Positions 28,462-40,023 of a stretch of 47,220 bases of DNA are shown piece by piece. Source of the stretch: Chondrus crispus (Eukaryota; Rhodophyta; Florideophyceae; Gigartinales; Gigartinaceae); NCBI RefSeq assembly GCF_000350225.1, contig NW_005179388.1:1-47220 (forward strand). Reading direction: 5' to 3'. A program made the position numbers and the translations under genes. Each line of letters begins with the position of its first letter. The first letter of the stretch is position 1. The notes beneath the pieces were generated by a model. That model worked only from the letters and a program-made list of their open reading frames with translations, did no database searches and was not told the DNA's origin.

Positions 28462-31400
28462 TTCTCGATGAGGACCACGCGGCGTATAAAGAAAAACAAA
28501 ATCACTACCATTATAACGTATAGTTTTGTAACAAGGCAATGTTTGGCGAAGATCTGACTTATATTCAAATAAGAGCTCCATTTCGTTATATGAGTTGATG
28601 AAATAGTTGATCTGCAATGAGAGACTCGTTTGGTAATACCATATACAACCAATAGGATTGTGTCCATTTTAGGAAACGAAGAATTGTAAAACTCGTATTG
28701 GGCTAGTTTGGTGTTCTACCAGCAGCGATTAGAGTCCTTTATATAAGCTTAGGAGCCGTTTTAGTCATACAAAAGGGATTTAAATCCAGAAACATCGGTT
28801 TGATGTGTGAATCATCTACCGTGATTGCTCCAAAGTTAGGTGGAAGGTCGCAGTATAAAACTATATATGTATATATATATACAGATATTGAATATATCTC
28901 TTGAAGACTCGGTAAATACTTAACGGAAAGTACTATAATATATATTGCAGCAATTGTTTATGGTTTCAACTTTGAAGAAGTACAGATCATATCTGCTTAT
29001 TCCTGTTCATTTCAGTTTAGAAGCTCCCGTTGAGAAAATGGATCATCAAATTCAGTCAGTTTTCTTTCGTGCTTAAGCTTACTAATGAAATACAAGATTT
29101 TACAATTGGAGCGTAAACACTATGAGTATGGCATTTATTTATACTTTGTATAAAATACTTTGTATAAAATACTATCTATGTCCTCCCCAATGGACTGACT
29201 GCGACATCCTTTTAAAGAATGGCGAGGAGATAAAGTACAAAGTTCTTGCTATACCGGGACGAATTGGTAAAGAACGAGTAAAAAAGGACTCAATAGAGTT
29301 CAACGGATAGATGGGTATCATTAGGGGCACCGTAGCGGTGCTGTATTGGGGACAACGTCTAGGGCGACATGATAGATAACGTAAAAAGGGTGTTCGTGTG
29401 TTGGAGGGAGATACTCGCATTGCTGGACTACAGTACCGGCCATGGTGAAGCATATGCGGATCCTAAGTGAAGTGACAGAGAGAGAATTGCGCAGTGCCAC
29501 TCGATTCATCGGTAGAACAGGCAAAGATCGCACACGCCACGCCGCATAAGGTTAACAGTAGAGGGAAACGGAAGCAATTTCGGGCACTTCAACCTGCTAC
29601 GAGGTTCTCTGGTAGAGCTGAATCGGTCCAGTCACGGACTGGAACGGAAAACTCACCGTATGGATGTGCCATATATAAAGATCTTTACGTAACTGTTCGA
29701 AAATCAGATCACTTAGCGCCGACCCCCTCGAGAATTCCTCTGGGCTCAGTGACCGATAATTCCTGCGTGTGGTACGATCAAGTAGAAGAACACCGGGAAA
29801 GTTATCAGTCCACAAGTTACAGGGACTCGAAGTACAGTAGAGAAGGATTCAGGGCTGGTCATTGCCACTGCGTTTACTCTTTTGATCTAGCTCGACAATA
29901 TTCTAAACATAAGGGGGACTGGGGGAAAGGGCATAATGTATTGTATTGAAGTTAGTTTTAGATTGAAATAATAGTAAATGAAGTCTTCTTTCCACCGTAC
30001 TTTTGTGTCTGGGTTCGTCGGTATAGCTTTGCTGTCCATGATCGTGGAATGATGGAAGGCCCTCTGGAAAGGCAGTTAAGAAGATGTCTTGGCTAAGTGA
30101 TGGAATTGCCGTTATTCGGCACCAATGCCGTGGAGGATAACTCCGTCCTCCTCGAGGGTTTTCCCTTGTGACTACAGTATATGTAATAGTGGTAGCCGCC
30201 CTTTTGGGGTTAGGTTCTACAAGTCAATTAGTCTATTGCCAGCTACCAGCACCCGACAGTGGTTGGCGTAGTTTGTGTCTTGTATTCGCTGACGGTGCAA
30301 TTCATGCGATCCATAACTGTTCTAAGAAGTAACCAGGATTTCAATAAAATTTGCGAAGTTCGAGAGAGGAAAGCAAGAAGGAGCAGGTAACAACCACTCA
30401 GTTGTTTCCGATTTACACCGACATGTATGTTCAATTTGGGAACCGCTTTGCATCCAAAATCAACAGCATAAGTCAGTCTGTTATTTTTACTAACGCTCTG
30501 CGCCGCCTAAAATATATGCATGATACTGCTGCTTTCTATATGGTAGTAGAAATGTCTTACTCCAAAGTGATTCGTAAACCATCCTTCAATACAGTTAACA
30601 CATTTCATAAGAATCATCCCCAAGACCTGTTTCAGAACATGTAATTGTATTATCTTCCAATTTCTCAAATTATTTCGGTATATCATGACTTGAAAATATA
30701 TATTTAAATTTAAGCTAAAGCTTAATTTGAAAAAGTATTTTGTACAGAGAATTCTTGGTTTTCTTTACAAAGGAAACCAGGAATCTTCAGTACCTTCCAA
30801 GAAATCATACCACAAATCCGTTTATCTTCCCATCCATCTAAGCACTGAGTATCTGTCGGTGCTGCTCTTAGTTATAAACTCTTGAAAATATGTACAGAAG
30901 ATTTGTACTCTCTATGGATTAACCTACTCATTCTGACCAATAGGTCAACAGTATTACGTTCTAGTTATATATAGATATAGGTTCAGTAGTCCTTACTTAT
31001 GAATAATCCACGACTTCCTGTGCAAAACTGGCCTTCTCTATAGGCCCTTTTCTGTAAGGCAATAATTGTCTCATAGTTCAATACGGTTTGCACTTTTCAA
31101 ATGCATGCATTATGATTTTTCATGAAGGAACCACGTTGATAGCTTCATCTGAAATCCTCAACGGAAACATTTGCCAGTACAACTTTCCACAACGTTTTCA
31201 AAACAGAAATGTAGTTCTGCAACTTGTAGACAAAATGCCAAAACGGCTATTTTAGTCTACAGGCGTAGAATTATCACCAGGAAAAAGTAGTGTAATAGCA
31301 GTCTGATTCTGTATCACTCGAGGCGACCTGTTTACTTGGATAGAAACGTCCAGGTGGTGGCTCAAGATGATGAAAGCGCGTCACGCTATAGTTGTAGGCC

Positions 31401-31599
31401 GGTGCTGATCGGCGGAGTTAGTGAAAAGTCGAGTTTTAGCTACTGTAGGCTACAGTAAGCGGTATTGGGAAAGTCGAGCCAATATAGCCCCCCAGCCGGC
31501 AGCACTGCTACAGGATCCATCTAAATTCTGCCTCATGCCCCCCGATTATATCTACACTATGCGCACAATATGCCTATGTTCCAATGATGTCCCAACTGT
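28462..31599. other. AT-rich stretch without recognised genes
   Basis: It contains a 14 bp perfect tandem duplication (TACTTTGTATAAAA twice, 29142-29169), an AT dinucleotide run near 28861-28885, and a 151-codon plus-strand ORF (29494-29949) of unknown nature. None has a recognisable domain. Confidence 0.45.
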
Positions 31600-32110
31600 C
31601 ATCGTCTTATTGCGGTAGTCCGTCCGAGCGGAGGCCTGCGTTTGTCTCGCGCGCGACGGCGTGCGGCGCCATGCGCGCTGCGATCTGCGCTGGCAGACCG
31701 AGGGTGGTGCAACGGAGGGCTGCATGGGCTCGGGCGGGCAGGGCGCAGGGGTGGGACACGGGCGCGTCGGCAGGCGAGGACAGAGTGCAGGGGTGCAAGA
31801 CGGGTGCCCTGAGGAGCGCGTGCTTTTCGTGTGGTCCGACGCGGCAGTTTCGATGGCGGGGGCGGAGGTGGGAGTATTTAGGAGGGCAGCAGATCATGGC
31901 TATCGCTGGACACATGAGGGGGCATGGAGGGAGGCCGGGGAGGGCAGGCCCAGGGGGAAGATTGTGGTAACGACAGGTGGTATGTCCGGGCGGGAAATGA
32001 CAGACGCAACATATTGCAGCTGGGAAAGGCGGTATAAGGGCGGTGGCCGGCGATCGGTGGATAGGGTTGGTATGCCGGGCGTGCGGCGGGGGGCGTAGGC
32101 GGTGTGAACA
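31600..32110. other. Isolated GC-rich block
   Basis: About 500 bases are markedly G-rich on the plus strand in otherwise AT-rich surroundings. Long ORFs occur on both strands (31607-32239 minus, Pro/Cys-rich; 31661-32098 plus, Gly/Arg-rich). They look like consequences of composition, and neither resembles a known protein. A CpG-rich promoter island or inserted foreign DNA are both possible. Confidence 0.4.
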
Positions 32111-32507
32111 TGGGAAGGAGTGAGTGGGAGTCATTCGAGGGCAATTCGAAACTGCAAAAATTGCACATTCGCCCAAGTTTTGCGCTACGAAGCGCGATGA
32201 CCGTATCTCTCCGCTATCCTGCGGCTTCGTGGGCATCAAATATGCATCGCTGTCGCATCGATTTGATGTCAGTGCATTTTACAGGTATCGGGTAGATATC
32301 ACCCCGACAAGTGGGAGGATATCCGGACATTCAGAATGCATCCAATGCTTATCATACGCAGATCGGGTGCATATCTGCGTCTGAAAAAGGGACATATTTG
32401 GCATATCTAACAGACATCTAAATCTCTCACTGGGCCTGTCGAAGGATATTGCATGCATTGGAATCCGCTCCAGTAGGCCGCTGAGAAAAAGAGACCTGCA
32501 AAGATAG

Positions 32508-34838
32508 CTAGTGACATCGATCTTGAAAAATCTTGCTAGCGACCAAGAGAATGCAAAAAGAACCAGAGATGGACGTGGAGTAGAGCTTCTTGCTCTTGAA
32601 GTCGAATATTTTATTCTGCGTGATTAACGAATTGCTCCGAAGTGCATCACATAATTTTGCATCAATGTGAATAATATCATTTTTCGAAGGCAAAAGCAGA
32701 AAGCAGGTTGTAATATATTAATGGCATTTCCAGCAAGCAAATGGGGTTTGGTGCGACCAGAACTGAGCGATATGGGTCGAACGTGGAGTCAAACAGCTGA
32801 TGTCCACAACTTGTGACTGGCGTCTGTCCGTTTGATCCGGCCAGCCCAAATTTCTCGTAGAAAAAGAGCAACGGGCTGTCTGTAACCTTCTTTGATAATC
32901 GCGGATCCATCCCGAGGTAGTTTAGTTGACGCCTTTTTTCTGCAGAGCCCATCTCATCACGTATGGCAACTGTTATTGGTCCTGATCGGAAACTTGAAGA
33001 ATCTGTACTGTTTAGGGCAGTTGTGTACCCGTGACACGAATGTTGCCGGTCGAGTTTTTGCTTACAAAAACACACAGATGACAAGCAGCGTCTGAATTAT
33101 GCCCAAGTAAATCCGAGGCATGAGCGATCTCCAAGAAATCACCTATGTATGCCACGACCTGAATGAACACTGTGGTGGGGTGTCCGTCACCGTCAGTTCT
33201 CTTTATGCCGCTAGTTGCCGCGTTTTGGAGGTCCTCTGCGATCATACGGAGCACTTGACTTGTGCTAACGCCTGGCAGGGTGAGTCCCAAAAGTCTTACT
33301 GCCTTGTGGGATGTGCGATGTTCAGGAAGTAAATTAAGTGGTAACATATAAACACCTCCGGCAGATCCTTTCGAATCCCTATACTGAGAGAAACCGTCGG
33401 AATACAACAGAACCCTGTACACGAAAAAACGTTGATCATCCTCGAGGAGAACGCCATCTGAAAACTTGCAAAGACAACTGGAAGATTCTTGCGCACCTCC
33501 TCTGCCTGAATTGATAAATGGCCTGTCCTGTGGAAGTGATAGATCTACCAATTTTGAGGCACTTGCATCCGTGCTGTCAGCACCATTCCGCTTTACCGTC
33601 TCGATGCATTCCGTACAGGTAAGCTCTCTAACAATTTGTTTACCCGCCTTTTGATAGTCGCAGGATTGATTCCCGCTTGAACTGTTGTGCAATGGAATCC
33701 AGACCAGCTCGACACGGCTGCCTGTATCGCACAATCCACCGAACTGGTGAACAATCACACATCTGTAAGATGTAGAAACACTTACTGAAACAAGTGAACA
33801 GATGTCACCGGGACTCCAAAGTGTGGAGTTTTCGGTACTCGATATGCACTGTGATTCGAAGCTCTCATTAGAAGTTCTAGAGTTCGCGCCAACCGTACCT
33901 GCATTCACAAGATGTGTGTTCAATATCGCTGCTGATAAACAAAATTCAGAATCGCCTTTCCGTGTAACCGACAGGCTCCCCAAAAAGGAATTGTACTCGT
34001 TGATATCCATTGTAGTTCCTTTGCGAGGTGCGGGTGTGGCATTTAGAAAAATGTTTACTATCTCTCCATTCCGATGAAATGTGTCACAAATATTGGCCCA
34101 GGATTTTGTGGAGAAAAGATAATGCAGAGGGCCATCCAGAAAAAGTTGCCCATTGCCAACTATAGGGACACTTGAGATTGTAGAGAACATTGGGTCATAT
34201 GAACTGGGTTTCACTTCCGCACGATAGCCAGATCGCGGAAGATCCCATGTAGGCTTGAAAGAGACGTCTTTCATCGTCCACATACTAGGCAATATGATCT
34301 GGACTTCCGCTTTTGGCTGGGCTTCGTCATTTGTCGTAGTCCAACAGCGGTTCGAAAACGGGCCCCCAGCACGCCCAGATTCTGTACTCTTAGCCCCTGC
34401 TTTTAGCAAGTCCACTGGTACGAGATGCCTCTCAGAGCAGGGGAAGCTGGAATTCCAAAGGAATAGTAGCAACGTGAGTTGGACCATAGAGTAAGATGGC
34501 AACTTCTGTTCTTCTGGTGTGTATCGGTCAATTAGCCAGTTCACTGTGTTCCTGAAGAACTCAAATTGTTCCCTAGTGAGACGACTTGTTCCGCTAACAG
34601 CTATTACAGCAAGCATTTTCTGCCATGTATTCGGTGATCTCTGGTCTGAACGTTTTATCTTTTCTGCCTCCGGTGAGGCGTCTTCCTCAATAGAATGTTT
34701 ATCACTATCGCCACCTCGTAGAATAGATGACTGTTGATCCTCCTCCGAAGGAATCATTTCATCTGCCCCATATCCAATAGCAACGCGGTCTATGTCTGAA
34801 ACGCTCGTGTGTTGTATCGGATTCAGATATCCTTCCAT
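32508..34838 (-). pseudogene. Tnp2-like (CACTA/EnSpm) transposase, frameshifted
   Basis: The main frame runs 608 codons from ATG 34838 to 33012. Its C-terminal part reads L-L-Y-S-D-G-F-S-Q-Y, L-P-L-N-L-L-P-E-H-R, L-L-G-L-T-L-P-G-V and I-G-D-F-L-E-I-A-H-A-S-D-L-L-G, then A-A-C-H-L-C. This is the order seen in Tnp2-like transposases: an Asp-Gly-Phe catalytic block, a Leu-Pro block, and a D-F...L-S/L-G...C-x2-C segment. Near 33066 a T5 run on the coding strand appears one base short: adding one base joins the frame to 32677-33084, which continues with C-x-C...H-x2-C and F-D-P-Y-R-S-V-L-V-A-P. A third frame (32508-32693) holds the next conserved helix. The N-terminal 190 residues are acidic and less conserved. 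A GTAAG at the break could instead be a splice donor. CACTA ends were not found. Confidence 0.65.
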
Positions 34839-35063
34839 TTCGGCATGTGGAGGAGCGAGGTTAACCTCACTGATCTCGTTGCGAGTCGCATGTACACCAT
34901 TTTCACAGTTCGTTTTAAGAAGGATCGAATCGAGTGATGCACGATTCTGAATCTGCCCATCAGTATTTTCACTTGCGAATAACTCTCTCTATACCAGGAG
35001 ATTTGAACCATTTTGTTCGAACAAATCTGATCTGTTCATCAGATCTGACGTTCCCGGATACAT

Positions 35064-35843
35064 TTGTTGGTGTTCTTGGTGCACACTAATTGTCAACCAA
35101 ACGTGTCATTCAAGCATCCAGATCACGTATTCAACTTTGCCGATCACGTTGTATCCGCAACCACAGCCGAGGTACCGAACGCAGATGCCATGAATTCGCG
35201 TTCACTGCAAGAATTGGCATGTTGTCGTCTCGAGCTTGATGTGCTGGTGGACTATTGCGTACTGGTGGGAGATGGATTGCTGAAGAATGGAGGGCAGAAA
35301 AGCGGGTTCAGGCCAGCAGAGTATAAGCGTATGTATCGCACCATCAACCTAGTTCGCGTAGCCGTCAGTTTCTTTGTGGCTTTCACGCAAGGCGACAATG
35401 TAGAGTAATTACTGTCCAGTCACACAGGGTCACTGAGGACTGTTTATAGGACTGCATTGCTTTTTCGTTGGTTTGTGCAAGATATCATTAACGGCCATAG
35501 TGATCTTTCCATGCCATCCACTGCGCTAAATGACGAAAACGAGGTCCGTGTACCAAATGACTTCAGTCCGAATGCAGCTCGCAATCAACGCGGTGTACCC
35601 CAAGATGCAGAATATTCAGAACAAGGCAGCATGAGGGTTCGGCTGCAGCTCAGAGATTTCCTTCCTGGTATGTCCAAGCAGAAAGACGTCTTGGACGCCC
35701 TAATCTTACGAATGTCCCCGGGGAAGTTTTCTAAACTCTGCACTGAGTCCCCTCCTGCAACAAACGAGCATGTAGAAAAACGAGACGCTATTAATAGTAG
35801 TGCTCGGAGGGCTACCATCCCCAATGAGTGCAATGAAGACTGA
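35064..35843 (+). other. Two hypothetical ORFs divergent from the Tnp2 gene
   Basis: Frames at 35064-35408 (114 codons) and 35457-35843 (128 codons) read in the opposite direction to the Tnp2-like gene and lie just upstream of it. The second contains R-V-R-L-Q-L-R-D-F-L-P-G-M-S-K-Q. I do not recognise either. CACTA elements often carry a second gene, so they could be parts of it, but nothing in the sequence proves this. Confidence 0.3.
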
Positions 35844-36363
35844 GAAGATCGTTCTGACGATGCCTTTTATTTTGGCCCCTTACTTGATGCAGAAGGAGAC
35901 TTGAGCGTGGGAGTCTAACACGCCTGTGGAGTCCTCTACCAAAACCTACTCTACTCGTCTAATAAACGTCCTCAAGTCGCGTGCGCATTACCGCCCAAGG
36001 GCTTTGCGTGAGAGGGCTGGCGATATCTGGAAACTCTCCGCTGCTGTGAAGTCGTAAGTAAGGAGCGCGATGGACAACAGAAAATTTGGACGAGAGTCCT
36101 CTTCTCTGTGCAGTGAGCCCTTTGTTCGTTTTCAATCATATCAACTGTTTTATAACTGTTTTTGTTGCATTGCTGGACACGACTGCTGTTTCACCGAGGT
36201 TCCTATCCAGGCCGAGGCTCCCATCCGCGCCAGCGGTCTTGCCTTGAGCGCACCATAAACCTTGCGCACCGCACCCTCTACCTACCGATAATCCCCTTTC
36301 TCTCAGTCTTCGAACGAAAGAACTTGACGACACGTACGAGTGCTCTGCGACCCGTCTAGCCTC
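35844..36363. other. Unassigned region
   Basis: No recognisable gene or repeat. Confidence 0.45.
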
Positions 36364-36579
36364 ATGCCTCCCTCTCAACCATCCACCGTTGAACGGCCTG
36401 CCCTTCGCTGTCTCGTCGACTACACCCTCAAATATTGGCAGCTGGCCTCATCGGCATCCGCCGCGTCCATCTCAGTCGACGGCCTAACCACGCTCACGCT
36501 TCTGTCGATGGAGGAAGCCACCGTTAGCAAATCGCTCACATGTCACCCCTGCGACGAAGTCTTCGCCACCGTCAACTAA
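36364..36579 (+). CDS. Hypothetical 71-residue ORF
   Basis: Starts at ATG 36364 and reads M-P-P-S-Q-P-S-T-V-E-R-P-A-L-R-C-L-V-D-Y, then a Ser/Ala/Thr-rich part, ending at TAA 36577. Codon third positions are mostly C, unlike the surrounding AT-rich DNA and more like the 3' half of the WD40 gene, which hints at real coding sequence. It may be a first exon or a truncated gene. No domain is recognised. Confidence 0.35.
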   Translation: MPPSQPSTVERPALRCLVDYTLKYWQLASSASAASISVDGLTTLTLLSMEEATVSKSLTCHPCDEVFATVN

Positions 36580-36892
36580 CCGTCTTTTCGAAATTTGCAA
36601 CTGCGTTTGCGAGTTTAGTCGTATCAAATCGGCTAGTGCTACGCTGCGCCGACACGGGGAGCAGGCTCTTCAGAATGAGGTCCATGCTTTTTTGCGCGAA
36701 TGGAGTGAAAATCTACTTGCTGCACAATGTATATATGTTCGAGCTAGCAAGCGAGAGAGGAGAGTACGTTTCAGAACTTTCGCGACCGCCCTGCTGAGAA
36801 GTAGGAATTTGCCGTTTGAGATGGCGTTGCTAACATCACGATGTCTATTTTGCACATATGCTTGCTTGTTTCTACATTATCGATAGGATTTA

Positions 36893-37573
36893 TTGGTCGG
36901 TCGGAATGGAAGCCCGTTGGAAACCGCGGATGCACGGAATGCGCTTCGGAATATTCCGCTCCCCACAAGAAGGGTGACGTTAAAAGAGGCGAAGTGGGTT
37001 TACGAAGAGTTGTCTTTGGTCCCAATCTCGTCGACTTCATTACCTGCTACAGTAGAGGCAAAGAAGTTGTTGGAGAAGTCGAAACCCGCGCCCATGCCGA
37101 AAGCTCCCAAGCAGGTGAGTACGGCAGTTGAAAAGGGACCAAAAGAGAAGGGAACAGATCATCTCAAAAAGAGGGAGGAATCAGAAAAGAGAGTTGCGAA
37201 AATCAGTGAAGACACGGAGAAAAAGGAGGATTTGCCGGTTATTGATCTTGCGACTGCGCGACTCTTCAGTATATGCAGCGAAGGTGCCCGACAGGAGCTC
37301 GTAGATGCTTTGAGTAGTGATGACGCGATCAAGTCAATTGTGTTTGAGTGTCACTTCTTCCATTCCGATGCGATGTTTGAAAAGGTTGAAGGTGCTCTTG
37401 GACTGATTGGTGTCTGTGCTGTTTGTGGACATGCGGACGTTGTAGAAGCTCTATTGGATCACGGTGTCCGATGTGTGAACGGAATCAAGTGCAAAAGCGC
37501 AGGGCTTCTCCGGTTGAGAATGACATATCTAAGACGGAGGCAAAGCATGAGCCAACAAGAGAACATTCTTTGA
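36893..37573 (+). CDS. Hypothetical charged protein with a possible ankyrin-like segment
   Basis: A 226-codon frame without an ATG near its start (TTG at 36893), so it is probably partial at the 5' end. The middle is very Lys/Glu-rich (E-K-G-P-K-E-K-G...K-K-R-E-E-S-E-K-R). The C-terminal part reads L-I-G-V-C-A-V-C-G-H-A-D-V-V-E-A-L-L-D-H-G, which resembles one ankyrin repeat (A-x2-G-H-x2-V-V-x2-L-L-x3-G). CAG|GTGAGT at 37112-37120 matches a splice-donor consensus in the middle of the frame, so the gene may be spliced. It stops at 37573, five bases before the GnT-I relic begins. Function is unknown. Confidence 0.4.
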   Translation: MVGRNGSPLETADARNALRNIPLPTRRVTLKEAKWVYEELSLVPISSTSLPATVEAKKLLEKSKPAPMPKAPKQVSTAVEKGPKEKGTDHLKKREESEKRVAKISEDTEKKEDLPVIDLATARLFSICSEGARQELVDALSSDDAIKSIVFECHFFHSDAMFEKVEGALGLIGVCAVCGHADVVEALLDHGVRCVNGIKCKSAGLLRLRMTYLRRRQSMSQQENIL

Positions 37574-37578
37574 CAGAC

Positions 37579-38491
37579 ATGTCTAGAACATGGCGCTTCT
37601 TTCTTCGCTGTTTTTCTGGATTTGAAATTGTGATTGTGCTAATACTCAGCAACGCTCGCCTTGTAACAAGTCCAAACCGAACAAGAGAACTGCAATCAGG
37701 TACCACCGCGCTCCTCGTCATCACGCATTCGCGTCCTGAGTACCTTACGAAGTGCCTTGAATCTAATTTGAAAGCCCACCCACCTAACGGCGAGTGGCCA
37801 ATTATTGTGTTAATGGACCGGCAGGACGTCGAGGATCACGTCGAAGTCGCAGACGTGGTTGAGAAAGCTTCACGCCAGGCTAATGCACTCGGTATAGAGC
37901 TTTACCCATGAGCCCATGCGTTATCTGACGAGAACGACGTCGAAAAGGGTAAGGCCTTCGTTGGCAGTAGCCTACCGACGGATATCCAGAAACTGCGAAT
38001 GGGCAGTAACACGAGTTCTTGGGCGAGGAATCCGGGGGAATGCGGCACTCACGAGGGTAGTGATTGTCGAAGAGGACATGCAAGTGGCAGCGGATATCTT
38101 CAGCGACTTCGACGCGTTGAAGCCAGTGTTAGAGAAAGACGAGACTTTGTTTAGCGTATTGGCGTGAAACGACAACGGGATACAAGCGCTGGCGCAGAAC
38201 ACGACGTAGCTGCACCGGACGGACTTTTTCCCCGGGCTGGGGTCGATGCTCATGCAGGTGCTGTGAGAGGAGCTTGGGCCCAAGTGGCCCCAGATGTTCT
38301 GGGATGACTAGATGCTCAGCACGGACCAGACGAAGGGGCGGCAATGCATCCGGCCGGAGATGAGCCGGACGGCGAACTTTGGGGAGAAGGGCGTGTTGCA
38401 GTCGTTCTACTTCAGGACGCACGTGTCGCAAATGGCGCTCGCGGACGAGAAGGTGGACTTTTCGGGGCTCGACCTCGGGTACTATTTTTGG
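37579..38491 (+). pseudogene. N-acetylglucosaminyltransferase I (GnT-I / MGAT1-like) pseudogene, 3' end lost
   Basis: GnT-I is a Golgi type II membrane enzyme of family GT13. It adds GlcNAc to Man5 N-glycans and so starts complex and hybrid glycan synthesis. From ATG 37579 there is a short basic tail, a signal-anchor helix (I-V-I-V-L-I-L-S), then L-L-V-I-T-H-S-R-P-E-Y-L and W-P-I-I-V-L-M-D-R-Q. After a stop (TGA 37909) and a frameshift come V-V-I-V-E-E-D-M-Q, the metal-binding acidic motif (family usually E-D-D, here E-E-D), then N-D-N-G, R-T-D-F-F-P-G-L-G, G-P-K-W-P-Q-M-F-W-D-D and R-P-E-M-S-R-T. In-frame stops lie at 38165 (TGA), 38207 (TAG), 38264 (TGA) and 38309 (TAG). At 38165, 38264 and 38309 the family has Trp. 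The gene ends at 38491, where copia sequence begins, and about 90-100 C-terminal residues are missing. It is clearly dead. Confidence 0.85.
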
Positions 38492-38929
38492 GTTATACAT
38501 TCACTTGGCTTAAGTCCAAGTGACAAGGCAAGCACGAACATCAAGGTCCATGTTTAGTTTGCAAATTTCCTTCGCTGTGATCGTGAGACAATAACCGCTG
38601 CTGTTCAATCGTACGAGTCCACACGTGGATCTCCTGCACTTCTACGCAATTCATTCACTCTACCATTCAGAGTGGAAGTTCACACCGAGCGAAGGGATGC
38701 CCCTCCGCACTGCTGAATACTCGGACAGCAGACCAGCAAGAGCAAGGAGCAGACGACCCGGTTCGCGCCGAAGAAACTATAACTGAAGATCATCGAGCAG
38801 TTACTTCCTTCCGTGGTCAAGCTGCTGCTCACGGACAACCTTCGATCGCGACGATACCGGCGCCGCCTCAAACGATAACGCCTAGGGTCGTAGGGCTACC
38901 AACGTCTCCCAATACTTCAAGGACATAAG

Positions 38930-39728
38930 TTCACTGGAGACATTAAGCAGTCAATCGATCTCACTATCAGGGAGTACAGCGATTGTGCCCGCCCGCACAG
39001 ACCCAACTCCACGCAGAAGGCAGAATTCTTCGTTAACGCACTAGCCGACCACGCCCGTGCTTACTTCTTCAACAACGCTTGTGAAGACATGACGTTTGAC
39101 AAAATGGCCCGGATGATGGTGAAAGAGTACGACAGTGATGCCCGTCAACATCATGTGCAAGGAATGCTCGAAACTTTGCGCTTGGACAAGTTTATGTCGG
39201 AGCACGAATCGGCGACCTGCTCAGTAGGTTTGACTAAGTTAGTTTATATTATAGGGCGCCTCACTCCTCAGTGTCAACCACAGTTCAGGTCAGATGCAAA
39301 CAAGATCAAATACTTACGAAAGGCCGTACTAGGTTTCAATTGGCCAACGGCTCCGATAGGGAACACCATAACAGCTAAGTACTCTTTCAAATTGTTTTGT
39401 TATTGCTCTACGCGAGCACCTGCAGCTCGAAACCGAAGTGAAGTTTGTCAATCCACCTGTGCATGGTATTAGTTTCAGCCCCACTGGAAAATGCTGGGAA
39501 ACATGGAACTTACCACTAGCAATACGGTCGAGAGCCTAAGCATTTCCGCAAGCATGATAGCCCTCATCCCCGTCCTCACCTGGAAAGGCGTATGCAATCC
39601 TCTCCATCCTCGTTTGAAGACAATAGTGGCAAGGGAATCTGCCACTGAGGCAAACAGAAGTGGAGTCCTGGACACCGATGCCAACATGGTGCGGTCCGTG
39701 GCTACGGTCATGATCGTTTTAAAAACGG
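38930..39728 (+). pseudogene. Copia gag remnant, copy 2
   Basis: Equivalent to 8373-9211. The Gag core frame is open to 39472 (ATG 39089) and slightly longer than in copy 1 because a stop is changed (A-R-N-R-S-E-V in place of A-R-N-stop). The zinc-knuckle segment lies in another frame with the same missing cysteine. Confidence 0.65.
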
Positions 39729-39756
39729 TGATTCGGCTGTTCGCATCATCTCCGAC

Positions 39757-40023
39757 TTGGTCTTAGGTCTGCAGGGGGGTTCGGCTAACAATCCTGACGC
39801 GTCAGATGCCTCGAGTGTGGAAGAACAGGATGGAGAGGGAGACATTCGTTATAGTGACGCGCAAGGAGATCTCTCCCTCTTCACCCAGCTCAATATCGGT
39901 GAGGATGCGTCAGCTTCGGGCTTTGCTGAGGCTGTTGACCAGGAGTGGTTCATTAACCATCTCTCTGCCTCCCTCATCGCGGACGACCCCGCCCCGCCGT
40001 CTGCCTCTCGGCAGGAGTTTTAG
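39757..40023 (+). pseudogene. Copia acidic linker between Gag and integrase, copy 2
   Basis: An open 88-codon frame, rich in Asp, Glu and Ser (D-A-S-S-V-E-E-Q-D-G-E-G-D-I-R-Y), follows the zinc-knuckle region. In copy 1 the same segment is frameshifted. It is a low-complexity part of the polyprotein with no catalytic motif. Confidence 0.5.

Noticed and set aside
31607..32239. 210-codon minus-strand Pro/Cys-rich ORF
   Set aside because: Its length follows from the G-rich composition of the block. Low complexity, no domain, and an overlapping ORF of similar size on the other strand.
37909..38311. TGA read as tryptophan (alternative genetic code) in the GnT-I region
   Set aside because: TGA ends other genes here (for example the WD40 gene), one Trp position has TAG and not TGA, and a frameshift is also needed. 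Pseudogene decay explains all of it.
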